A stretch of 55,217 nt of DNA from Cycloclasticus sp. (GTDB lineage Bacteria; Pseudomonadota; Gammaproteobacteria; Methylococcales; Cycloclasticaceae): contig NVUJ01000003.1 of the NCBI GenBank assembly GCA_002733135.1, positions 98,508 to 153,724 on the forward strand, in the 5' to 3' direction. How positions within the stretch are numbered: position 1 is the first letter of the stretch; each line of letters starts with the position of its first letter. A model generated the notes under the pieces. That model saw nothing but the letters and a program-made list of their open reading frames with translations, made no database searches and had not been told where the DNA came from. The position numbers and the translations under genes are program-made. Positions 47,652 through 55,217 of this stretch are shown here, one piece after another.

Positions 47652-48590
47652 ATGAGTTCGAAAAAAAAATTATCTAATATTCCAACGCACATTTTTATGG
47701 GCTTTCTTGGCTCAGGAAAAACCAGCGCGATTCTTAATTTATTTAAAAACAAACCGGCCGATGAACGCTGGGCGGTGTTGGTGAATGAGTTTGGTAAGCT
47801 GGGTATCGACGGCGCCATTTACCAATCACAAGATATTCACGTAAAACAAATCCCTGGCGGTTGCATGTGCTGTGCGGCTGGCGTGCCTATGCAGGTGGCT
47901 GTTAATCAATTATTGAAAGAAGCGCGACCTGATCGTTTGTTTATTGAAACGAGTGGTTTGGGGCACCCATTAGGCGTTATTCAAACATTAACATCGGGTA
48001 GTTTTGCTGACGTTTTATCGGTAAAAGCGCGAATTTGTTTGGTTGACCCAGAGAGGTTATTGAATCCATTATTGTTACAGAATGAATTATTTTGGCAGCA
48101 AATATCGCTGGCTGATATTTTGTTGGCGAATAAAATGGACATAGCGTCAAGCGAAGCGTTGGAGGCTTTCAGCCATCTTGCAGATGATTGCTTAATCAAA
48201 AAACAGGTAATATCAACAACGACATTTGGTGAGTTGCAGCCAGAATGGCTAAAGCTCGAAGCAACTAAAGGTAGAGATAAAGACGATATTGCTCACGCGG
48301 TAATTAAGCAAGCTAAAGACTATAAATATTCATCAGTGAGTATTAGTTTTCCTCCTGATAGGGTGTTCAATGAAACGTCGTTATTTGATGTCTTATCAGC
48401 AATAGAAAACTTGCGCATTAAAGCGATATGCAGAACTGAATCTGGTTGGGTCATTATTAATGGTGAGGGGGCTCGAATGGCAGTGCTGCCGATACAGGCC
48501 CAGCAACATAGTCAATTTGACATTGTTAGCCAACATGGCTTAGATCAACAAAGCATAAAACAGAGGTTAATTGATGAGTTTGTTAACTAA
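47652..48590 (+). CDS. CobW/COG0523 family GTPase, probable metallochaperone
   Basis: A 312-residue P-loop GTPase of the COG0523 group, which handles zinc, cobalt or iron delivery. Walker A is GFLGSGKT (17-24), the metal-binding motif is GGCMCC with Cys71/73/74, and the guanine-specificity motif is NKMD. The C-terminal CobW domain is short and lacks an obvious His-rich stretch. It lies just upstream of a FadL-like porin and a TonB-dependent receptor. COG0523 genes are often zinc-starvation induced, but I see no clear Zur operator. A run of nine A residues (47661-47669) spans codons 4-6. Confidence 0.88.
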   Translation: MSSKKKLSNIPTHIFMGFLGSGKTSAILNLFKNKPADERWAVLVNEFGKLGIDGAIYQSQDIHVKQIPGGCMCCAAGVPMQVAVNQLLKEARPDRLFIETSGLGHPLGVIQTLTSGSFADVLSVKARICLVDPERLLNPLLLQNELFWQQISLADILLANKMDIASSEALEAFSHLADDCLIKKQVISTTTFGELQPEWLKLEATKGRDKDDIAHAVIKQAKDYKYSSVSISFPPDRVFNETSLFDVLSAIENLRIKAICRTESGWVIINGEGARMAVLPIQAQQHSQFDIVSQHGLDQQSIKQRLIDEFVN

Positions 48591-48653
48591 AACACAAAGC
48601 TAAGTCTGGTAAACTCCTAAGCAATAATAAAAAACTCTACATGGGAGGAGTCG

Positions 48654-49958
48654 GTGTTCAATCGTAATTTATTTTCAATAAAAGTATACCTAGTCGTTTT
48701 TCTTTTACTATCAGCTCAACAAGCTGCAGCGGGTGGCGGGTATTTTTCCTTAGGTTACGGGCACGTCGCGAAACAAACAGCAGGTGCGGTCACGGCGGTA
48801 GCTGAAGATGCGTTTGCAGGAGCATCCAACCCAGGCAAATTAACAGCCGCGGGTAATCAGTTTGAAATAGGCGCTGAGTTTTTTAATCCGCATCGTAAAG
48901 TAAAAAGAACAGGGTCTGGTACCCCTTTTGACTTTTCATCTAATAGCCGAAATTCTTTTTTCATAATCCCAGAATTTGCTTATTCTCATCAGCTGAATGA
49001 CAAAGTAACGGTTGGCATTACGGCCTATGCTAATGGGGGGCTGAATAGTGAATATCCATCAAAGGCATCTAGTGTCCCGATGGGAATACCTAACCCCTGT
49101 GGCGGGCAACCCGCAAATTTCTTTTTGGGTTGCGATGAAGCGGGGTTTGATTTAGCTCAACTCATCATTGCTCCGACTATTGCATGGGAGTTTACACCCA
49201 GCCATAGTATTGGTATCTCGCCGTTATTCGCTGTACAGAGTTTTGAGTCGTTTGGTCTAAACTTTTTTGCACCATTGTCTAAATACCCGAATAAATTCAC
49301 GGATAATGGTCATGACTTTGCGTTAGGCGCAGGGGTTCGAGTGGGCTGGTACGGTGAAATTACACCTTGGTTATCATTGGGTGCTGCCTATTCCACAAAA
49401 GTGTATATGCAAGAATTTGATGATTACAAAGGGCTGTTTGCTGGCGGTAGTTTTGATATTCCCGCTAATTACAGTGTTGGTGCAGCGGTTCGGCCTAACG
49501 AAAACTGGATTATTGCTTTAGACATTCAGCGCATCGAATTTAGTGAAGTAAAGATGCTAGGTAATAGCTTGTTAAATTCGCTAGCACCTGGAGGCCCTCC
49601 TATTGGTAGTGAGCATGGCAGTGGATTTGGGTGGAAACATAACCAAACAAACTATCGTTTGGGTTTAACGTATTTCGCATCGGAAAGACTGACATTAAGA
49701 GCTGGTTATGCGTATGGCAAACGGCCTAATGACAACCACCTTAGTTCAACCACTTTTAGTTTGTTAACGCCAAATCCAATCCACCAAGCGAGTGTTGGGA
49801 TGAGTTGGGAAACTAAAAGTGGCAATGAATTACACGTTGGCTTTGAGCACTTCTTCAAAGAAACGTTAACGGGCCCATCAGCCTTATTTCCTGGCGCAAG
49901 AGAGTCCGTGACGCCTTATGTCAATGCGCTTCATGTGGCTTGGACATGGCCTTTATAG
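48654..49958 (+). CDS. OmpP1/FadL/TodX family outer-membrane transporter
   Basis: A 434-residue outer-membrane beta-barrel for hydrophobic molecules such as long-chain fatty acids or aromatic hydrocarbons. A signal peptide ends near AQQAAAG. The mature N-terminus has the family hatch sequence YGHVAKQTAGAVTAVAEDAFAGASNPGKL, followed by alternating strands and an aromatic C-terminus (HVAWTWPL). The start is GTG at 48654, chosen because GGGAGGAG lies 4 bases upstream. The substrate cannot be told from the sequence. Confidence 0.92.
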   Translation: MFNRNLFSIKVYLVVFLLLSAQQAAAGGGYFSLGYGHVAKQTAGAVTAVAEDAFAGASNPGKLTAAGNQFEIGAEFFNPHRKVKRTGSGTPFDFSSNSRNSFFIIPEFAYSHQLNDKVTVGITAYANGGLNSEYPSKASSVPMGIPNPCGGQPANFFLGCDEAGFDLAQLIIAPTIAWEFTPSHSIGISPLFAVQSFESFGLNFFAPLSKYPNKFTDNGHDFALGAGVRVGWYGEITPWLSLGAAYSTKVYMQEFDDYKGLFAGGSFDIPANYSVGAAVRPNENWIIALDIQRIEFSEVKMLGNSLLNSLAPGGPPIGSEHGSGFGWKHNQTNYRLGLTYFASERLTLRAGYAYGKRPNDNHLSSTTFSLLTPNPIHQASVGMSWETKSGNELHVGFEHFFKETLTGPSALFPGARESVTPYVNALHVAWTWPL

Positions 49959-50048
49959 TGGCTATAAGATAAGAGGCTAAGACTAGAAACTACAAGGGGT
50001 GCGACAATATGCCACATCCTAATGTCTATAGGTTACTTGTAAAATCCT

Positions 50049-50069
50049 GTTTGTTATAAAAAAACAAAC
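50049..50069 (+). promoter_or_regulatory. inverted repeat just upstream of the TonB-receptor start
   Basis: GTTTGTT (50049-50055), 7 bases, AACAAAC (50063-50069). It ends 11 bases before the ATG at 50081 and borders the ribosome site (GAAAGGG). It may be an operator or a 5'-leader hairpin that shields translation. Confidence 0.4.
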
Positions 50070-50080
50070 GAAAGGGTTTT

Positions 50081-52144
50081 ATGAAACAGTTTAAATTAAG
50101 TTTACTATCGGCAGCCATCGTTGCCGTTTCAGCTCAAGCAGCAGATTACAACAACCAAACGATTATTGTAGAAGGCAGCAGCATGCGTCCAGGTGCGTTT
50201 GGAGTAGCGCCGGAATCGTTGTCTTTAAAAGATACTGCGTCACTGTTAAAGCGTGTGCCGGGTGCAAATGTTAATCGTAATGGCCCATTAACAGGTGTTG
50301 CGTCATACCGTGGTCAGTCTGGCAGTCGTATTAATACGTCGGTTGATGGGATGTCATGGAAGGAAGTGGGCCCAAACAGTATGGACCCTCCGTTAAGCCA
50401 CATTCCTGCTGCATTAACTGAAAGCTTAACGGTTTACCGTGGCATAGCGCCAGTTAGTAGTGGGATGGAAACTATCGGTGGATCAATGACGGCGGTATCC
50501 CGTAAAAGTAAGTTTATAGATGGCAGTGACTTTGAATCTCATGGTTTGGCATCATTAGGCTATAGCGAAGTGGATAACGGCTTAACGAGTGCGTTACTGG
50601 CGACTTATGCAAATGACAAGCATCGTTTTCACGCGAGCGTGAGTAAAGAACAAGGCGACGATTATGAATTTGACGGTAGCGATTCAGTTGCCCCAAGCCA
50701 ATATGACCGTTCAGCCTATACCGTTGGTTATGGAACACGGTTTGGCGCGAATGAATTAGGCTTTAATTACAGCAATAATGATACGGGTCACACCGGTACG
50801 CCATCGTTACCAATGGACATTATTTCTGTTAGAGGTGGTATTTTCTCAGCTGATCATACGCTACAGCTTGATGAAGGCCGTTCTCTTAAAACAGCTTTCT
50901 ATTATCAAGATATGCGTCATTGGATGAATAACTTTTCACTAAGGCCAAATGGTTCTAATGCTGGACGATTTAGACAAGCACAAACAGAAGTAGATGGCGG
51001 TGGCTTGTCTGCGGTGTACAACATGCCAATGGCTGGTGGTTCTTTAAGTATTGGTGCAGAAGGTGATCAGTCCATACATGACACGTATATTTCCGACCCA
51101 ACGACACCTTTCTTTGTGGATAATTTTAACGGAATTGAACGTGATCGATACAGTGTGTTTGCGGAATGGAAAGGGGCTGTTGGTGACGGTTTAGAAATAG
51201 AAACGGGTCTTCGTTATACACAAGTTGAGATGGACGCAGGCGATGTGGATATTATTGGTGGCGCACCGCTACCTGCTCGTAACTTGCGTGATGCGTTTAA
51301 TGCGGCTGATCGTTCGGAAAAAGATAACAATGTTGACTTTGATGTCATTGCTAGGCAACACGTGTCAAATGAACTAACGGTTGAAGTTGGCTTTGCGCGC
51401 AAAACACGTTCGCCATCGTACCAAGAGCGTTACTTATGGTTGCCTCTTGAAGCGACCAGCGGTTTAGCCGATGGTCGCTTATATATTGGTGATATCAACC
51501 TAGACCCAGAAGTGGCGTATCAGTTTGAACTAGGGTTAGAGTACTCAGCAGGCGATTTATATATTGCGCCGCGCGCTTTTTATCACCGTGTGAATGATTA
51601 CATTCAAGGCCAAGCAACAACCAACGGCTTTGCTAATATGGTATCAAACGCAAATTCAGGTCAGCCAGCGCTGCAGTTTGCGAACGTTGATGCTGAGCTA
51701 TACGGCATGGATGTTGAGTGGGGTTATGAGCTAGCCTCTGATTGGCGTTTAGACGGGACAGTGAGTTATGTTCGTGGTCGTCAACGTGATAATGGCGGTG
51801 ATAACCTTTATCGTATTGCACCGTTAAATACACGTGCACAGGTAACATTTGAGCAAGCCACATGGTCAATTGCAACAGAAGTAGAAGCGTATGCGGCTCA
51901 AAATGATGTGGCCTTATATAATGGTGAGCAAAAGTCAGGTGGCTTTGGCTTATTAAATGTTCGTGCTGAAGTGGAACCTGTATCAGGCTTGAATATCGGC
52001 TTGGGCATAGAAAATCTATTAGATAAACATTATGCAGACCATACAGCCGCCATTAATAGGGCACAGAGCTCAGATGTGGCTGTCGGGGATAAAGTGCCAG
52101 GCCAAGGTCGCAACCTATACGTAACGGCTAGTTACGAGTGGTAA
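50081..52144 (+). CDS. TonB-dependent outer-membrane receptor
   Basis: A 687-residue receptor that takes up a substrate across the outer membrane using TonB energy. Signal peptide 1-21 (ending SAQA), TonB-box-like QTIIVEG at about 27-33, plug domain with VPGANVNRNGPLTGVASYRGQSG at about 64-86, and a barrel ending in aromatic YEW. The plug motif SMDPPLSHIPAALTES and the barrel stretch RYLWLPLEATSGLADGRLYIGD resemble what I recall of copper-type (OprC/NosA-like) receptors, suggesting a metal rather than a siderophore, though without an alignment this is tentative. It follows the CobW and FadL genes on the same strand. Confidence 0.93.
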   Translation: MKQFKLSLLSAAIVAVSAQAADYNNQTIIVEGSSMRPGAFGVAPESLSLKDTASLLKRVPGANVNRNGPLTGVASYRGQSGSRINTSVDGMSWKEVGPNSMDPPLSHIPAALTESLTVYRGIAPVSSGMETIGGSMTAVSRKSKFIDGSDFESHGLASLGYSEVDNGLTSALLATYANDKHRFHASVSKEQGDDYEFDGSDSVAPSQYDRSAYTVGYGTRFGANELGFNYSNNDTGHTGTPSLPMDIISVRGGIFSADHTLQLDEGRSLKTAFYYQDMRHWMNNFSLRPNGSNAGRFRQAQTEVDGGGLSAVYNMPMAGGSLSIGAEGDQSIHDTYISDPTTPFFVDNFNGIERDRYSVFAEWKGAVGDGLEIETGLRYTQVEMDAGDVDIIGGAPLPARNLRDAFNAADRSEKDNNVDFDVIARQHVSNELTVEVGFARKTRSPSYQERYLWLPLEATSGLADGRLYIGDINLDPEVAYQFELGLEYSAGDLYIAPRAFYHRVNDYIQGQATTNGFANMVSNANSGQPALQFANVDAELYGMDVEWGYELASDWRLDGTVSYVRGRQRDNGGDNLYRIAPLNTRAQVTFEQATWSIATEVEAYAAQNDVALYNGEQKSGGFGLLNVRAEVEPVSGLNIGLGIENLLDKHYADHTAAINRAQSSDVAVGDKVPGQGRNLYVTASYEW

Positions 52145-52165
52145 AGTCTCTTATTAAAGGTTAAT

Positions 52166-52194
52166 AAAAATGCAGGCTAGTCCTGCGTTTTTTT
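52166..52194. terminator. intrinsic terminator between the TonB receptor and thiE
   Basis: Stem GCAGG (52172-52176), loop CTAGT, stem CCTGC (52182-52186), with A5 before and T7 after. It should act on the plus strand for the receptor gene and, less strongly, on the minus strand for thiE, whose stop lies at its right edge. Confidence 0.8.
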
Positions 52195-52825
52195 ATGTTT
52201 GTTGAAAAAGGCTAGAGAATTGTTGGCAATAAGATCGAATGCTTTTTTGAACAAAAATATTTTCAATAACGGCGAGGTAATCAGCTCCAGCATTAATTAA
52301 CGGTGGAGCGTTGCTTAGGGTGATGCCTCCAATAGCGACAATAGGCAGGGTCGTTTGCCTTTTTGCTCCAAGTAACAAATCTGTTGTTGCCAATGCTTCG
52401 CCGGGCTTAGTGTTGGATGCAAAAAAGCGCCCAAAGGCGACATAATCAGCACCTTCTTTTTCAGCTTGCGCGGCAAATTTAAGGTGATGATGACAAGTAA
52501 CACCAATAATCGCCTGTGCGCCTAATAACTGTCGAGCTTGTTGTATAGAGCCGTCAGATTGCCCTAAATGAACGCCGTCAGCGTGACACGTCAAGGCAAG
52601 TTCAGCATCGTCGTTAATAATCAGTGGGGCTTGGTATTTTGTACAGAGTTTTCTCAATGCGTTTGCTCGTGAACGTTTAATGTCGGGAGAGCTGCTTTTA
52701 TCGCGGTACTGTAACAAAGCGATACCACCTAATAACGCCTGCTCTACTTGCTGGAGCAATACGTCGGTATCGTTTTGTTGAGGGGTAATGGCATACAGGC
52801 CTTTGTTAAGTTTGATATCTCGCAC
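52193..52825 (-). CDS. thiE: thiamine-phosphate synthase
   Basis: Joins the HMP-pyrophosphate and thiazole-phosphate halves to give thiamine phosphate. A 210-residue TIM barrel. Motifs: LLQYRDK at about 38-44, LIINDDAELALTCHADGVHLGQSD, ADYVAFGRFFASNTKPG and IVAIGGITLSNA. The GTG start at 52825 shares one base with thiD's TAG stop, so the pair is coupled. No TPP riboswitch is visible upstream of the operon. Confidence 0.96.
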   Translation of the reverse strand: MRDIKLNKGLYAITPQQNDTDVLLQQVEQALLGGIALLQYRDKSSSPDIKRSRANALRKLCTKYQAPLIINDDAELALTCHADGVHLGQSDGSIQQARQLLGAQAIIGVTCHHHLKFAAQAEKEGADYVAFGRFFASNTKPGEALATTDLLLGAKRQTTLPIVAIGGITLSNAPPLINAGADYLAVIENIFVQKSIRSYCQQFSSLFQQT

Positions 52826-53625
52826 TATGAGATTTTTTGTAGTCGATTGGGAAAGGCTTGGCCCTTTCCAACTATTTGCGCTGTTCTAATGGCGTTGTCT
52901 GTATAGGATTGGGCTTGTCCAACTGCTTCTTCAATGTTCAACCCCTTGGCAATGAGTGCTGCTATTGCAGAGGCAAGCGTGCAACCTGTTCCGTGGTATT
53001 CGCCTGCTTGGCGTGCCCAGTTTTTTGTTTGGATACATTGGTTTTTGTGAAACAAGTGGTTGCTGATATCGACATCAGTTGTATGCCCACCCGTTATAAG
53101 CACGTAATCGACGTCTGTTTGTAATAGCTTTATTGCCATGTCTTTAATTGGCGAAGCGTCGGATAAACCGCTGAGCGTTGACGCTTCTAATGTGTTGGGT
53201 GTTAATACAGTCACCAAGGGTAGCAAGTCGTTAACAAGGGTATTCACTAATGGTTTGTTAGCTAAAGGTGTGCCATCGCCGCAGGCCAGTACAGGGTCAA
53301 ATATAACGGGAATGTTGGGGTGTTGGCTGAGTATGTTTACGATAGCAGAAACACATTCCACGGAGCCGGTCAGCCCGATTTTTATAGCGGCGATGGGCAT
53401 ATCATTAAAGAGCACATTGGCTTGCTCTACTATGCCGTCTGCATCAAGTGGACTTAATTTATGTACAGTAGTTGAGTCCTGAACAGTGAGGCAAGTCAGT
53501 ATCGAACAAGGGTGGCAACCGTGATGAGAAATAGCCTCTGCATCTGCCATTACACCCGCACCACCACTTGGGTCGTGGCCTGAAATAGTTAGAACAATAG
53601 GCGTGTCGTTGTGGTTAATGGGCAT
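52825..53625 (-). CDS. thiD: hydroxymethylpyrimidine/phosphomethylpyrimidine kinase
   Basis: Phosphorylates HMP and then HMP-P for thiamine synthesis. It has 266 residues from the ATG at 53625; longer in-frame starts add a basic, non-family leader that would reach the metH start. Motifs: ISGHDPSGGAGVMADAEA at the N-terminus, PVIFDPVLACGDGTPL in the middle, and GEYHGTGCTLASAIAA (ATP/anion loop with catalytic Cys) near the end. It is the first gene of thiD-thiE and is divergent from metH. Confidence 0.95.
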   Translation of the reverse strand: MPINHNDTPIVLTISGHDPSGGAGVMADAEAISHHGCHPCSILTCLTVQDSTTVHKLSPLDADGIVEQANVLFNDMPIAAIKIGLTGSVECVSAIVNILSQHPNIPVIFDPVLACGDGTPLANKPLVNTLVNDLLPLVTVLTPNTLEASTLSGLSDASPIKDMAIKLLQTDVDYVLITGGHTTDVDISNHLFHKNQCIQTKNWARQAGEYHGTGCTLASAIAALIAKGLNIEEAVGQAQSYTDNAIRTAQIVGKGQAFPNRLQKIS

Positions 53626-53745
53626 GTTTATGTCGGAAGCAAGAATGCAATAAGAAACTATAATAAATGACCGATAACAATAGTGCCTACTTTTAAGTCT
53701 AAAAAGAGTAAAATGCGCTGTTTTTAAACGATAAATTCTTCCGCG

Positions 53746-55217
53746 ATGTCTCAACTAGATAAAACTGATGAACTAAAGCAACTTCTGCAAGAGCGTATTT
53801 TGCTGTTGGATGGTGCTATGGGCACGATGATCCAGTCGTATAACTTTACGGAAAGCGATTACCGTGGCGAACGGTTTGTCGATTGGCCAAGTGACGTAAA
53901 GGGCAATAATGATTTATTGTCATTGACACAAGGCGATACCATTCGCGCGATTCATTTAGCTTACCTTGAAGCGGGTGCGGACATTGTCGAAACCAATACA
54001 TTTAATTCAACGCGCGTGGCGATGGCCGATTACGACATGCAAGATTTGTCGTATGAAATTAACGAACAATCTGCTCGTATTGCGCGACAAGCGGCAGATG
54101 ATATTGAAGCTAAATACCCGGGCCGTACCTGCTATGTAGCCGGTGTGTTAGGCCCCACAAACCGCACGGCGAGTATTTCGCCGGATGTAAACGACCCTGC
54201 CTTTAGAAACGTCAGTTTTGATGAGTTAGCCGAAGCGTATACTGAATCAATCGATGCGTTATTGAAAGGCGGCGTGGATATTTTATTGGTCGAAACGATT
54301 TTCGATACCTTGAATGCGAAGGCCGCGTTGTTCGCGATCCAGCAGTATTTTGAAACGCATAAGGTGCGTCACCCTGTGATGATTTCGGGCACGATTACTG
54401 ATGCGTCTGGCAGAACCTTGTCCGGCCAGGTAACGGAAGCCTTTTGGAATTCAGTGCGCCATATCAACCCCATCAGCATTGGTTTTAACTGCGCCTTGGG
54501 TGCTGAAGAGCTGCGCCAATACATTGAAGAATTATCACGCGTTGCGGATACATTTATAACGGCTCACCCGAACGCGGGTTTGCCGAATGAATTTGGTGGC
54601 TACGATGAAACGCCAGAAGACATGGCGGGGCACATTAAAGAATGGGCGCAAAGTGGCTTCCTGAACATTATTGGCGGCTGTTGTGGCACCTCGCCAGAAT
54701 TTATCACGGCGATGAAAGACGCGGTCAGTGATTGCGCGCCAAGACAAATTCCTGAGTTAGACGTCGCTTGTAAATTGTCGGGCTTAGAGCCGATGAATAT
54801 CACCAAAGACTCGTTGTTCATTAACGTGGGTGAACGAACCAACGTGACGGGTTCTGCGCGATTCAAACGCTTAATTAAAGAACAAGATTACGAAACGGCG
54901 TTAGATGTGGCGCGTCAGCAGGTAGAAAACGGTGCCCAGATCATTGATATCAACATGGATGAAGGCATGTTGGAATCAAAAGCCGCGATGGTGCGTTTCC
55001 TAAGCCTGATTGCCGCTGAGCCGGATATTTCCGTTGTGCCGGTGATGATTGATTCATCCAAATGGGAGATTTTGGAAGCGGGCTTAAAGTGTGTGCAGGG
55101 CAAAGCGATTGTTAACTCCATCAGCCTGAAAGAGGGTGAAGAGAATTTTATTAAACAAGCCAAAACCATCATGCGTTATGGCGCGGCGGTCATCGTGATG
55201 GCGTTTGATGAAAATGG
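53746..55217 (+). CDS. metH: methionine synthase, cobalamin-dependent, N-terminal part (partial)
   Basis: Transfers a methyl group from methyltetrahydrofolate to homocysteine through cobalamin. The frame opens at the ATG at 53746 and is still open at the window edge, giving about 490 residues of a protein normally near 1230. The homocysteine-binding domain (about 15-340) shows [32 protein letters not shown] and the zinc-binding [10 protein letters not shown]. The folate domain begins near 360 ([23 protein letters not shown]). No cobalamin or SAH riboswitch is evident in the 120 bases shared with thiD. Confidence 0.96.
   Translation, partial: MSQLDKTDELKQLLQERILLLDGAMGTMIQSYNFTESDYRGERFVDWPSDVKGNNDLLSLTQGDTIRAIHLAYLEAGADIVETNTFNSTRVAMADYDMQDLSYEINEQSARIARQAADDIEAKYPGRTCYVAGVLGPTNRTASISPDVNDPAFRNVSFDELAEAYTESIDALLKGGVDILLVETIFDTLNAKAALFAIQQYFETHKVRHPVMISGTITDASGRTLSGQVTEAFWNSVRHINPISIGFNCALGAEELRQYIEELSRVADTFITAHPNAGLPNEFGGYDETPEDMAGHIKEWAQSGFLNIIGGCCGTSPEFITAMKDAVSDCAPRQIPELDVACKLSGLEPMNITKDSLFINVGERTNVTGSARFKRLIKEQDYETALDVARQQVENGAQIIDINMDEGMLESKAAMVRFLSLIAAEPDISVVPVMIDSSKWEILEAGLKCVQGKAIVNSISLKEGEENFIKQAKTIMRYGAAVIVMAFDEN

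Noticed and set aside
53626-53745. TPP, cobalamin or SAH riboswitch between thiD and metH
   Set aside because: Only 120 bases separate the genes and none of the conserved riboswitch core sequences is visible.
54535-55172. Minus-strand open frames under metH
   Set aside because: They lie wholly inside a well-conserved metH reading frame and have no family features.

Overview
The window is a contiguous stretch of a bacterial chromosome carrying mostly housekeeping genes. Gene content and order (priA-argS-SPOR, rsd/algQ, coaBC-dut-algC-argB, aceE-aceF-lpdA with a lipoyl-bearing E3, pepN, FadL and TonB-dependent outer-membrane proteins, an ECF sigma factor paired with a DUF3379 protein) point to an aerobic, Gram-negative gammaproteobacterium. 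The base composition leans to A+T by eye. A marine lineage of the Cycloclasticus/Methylophaga type would fit, but that is inference from gene content and not shown. I see no tRNA, rRNA, CRISPR array, insertion sequence, integrase or prophage gene.

Layout. 1-7930, all on the minus strand: rlmL (cut by the window edge), a lipoprotein esterase with a membrane-anchored endonuclease/exonuclease/phosphatase-fold protein, a SPOR-domain protein, argS and priA. 7931-8548 is the only long non-coding stretch. It holds a tight cluster of DnaA-box sequences, an A+T-rich tract and two strong palindromes, and is flanked by diverging genes. 8549-14477: ECF sigma factor plus its probable anti-sigma partner, meeting tail to tail with an RND efflux pump and its adaptor, then a small lipoprotein. 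14483-20604: a FemAB-like acetyltransferase, a membrane MutS-like ATPase with a MOSC protein, rsd, two Nudix hydrolases, an O6-alkylguanine methyltransferase and a GlsB-type membrane protein. 20630-25975, minus strand: pepN, DUF423, moaB, a DegP/HtrA-type protease and a DUF6524-like membrane protein.

26207-29886: a two-gene unit encoding an unusual 1102-residue protein (two cyclic-nucleotide-binding-like folds, a rhodanese domain, then a long coiled coil containing 99-residue repeats) overlapping a small Rieske protein. 29917-37180: rpmB-rpmG, radC, coaBC, dut, a membrane-anchored phosphomannomutase/phosphoglucomutase (algC type), argB and a DUF4124 protein. 37409-44218: the pyruvate dehydrogenase operon followed by an alpha/beta hydrolase. 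44266-55217: a DUF2235 lipoprotein, argG, a CobW-family GTPase, a FadL-family porin, a TonB-dependent receptor, thiD-thiE, and metH (cut by the window edge).

The two points most worth a second look are the DnaA-box/palindrome region at about 8028-8313, which may be a replication origin or another DnaA-controlled site, and the rhodanese/coiled-coil plus Rieske pair at 26207-29886, an architecture I do not recognise as a described system.
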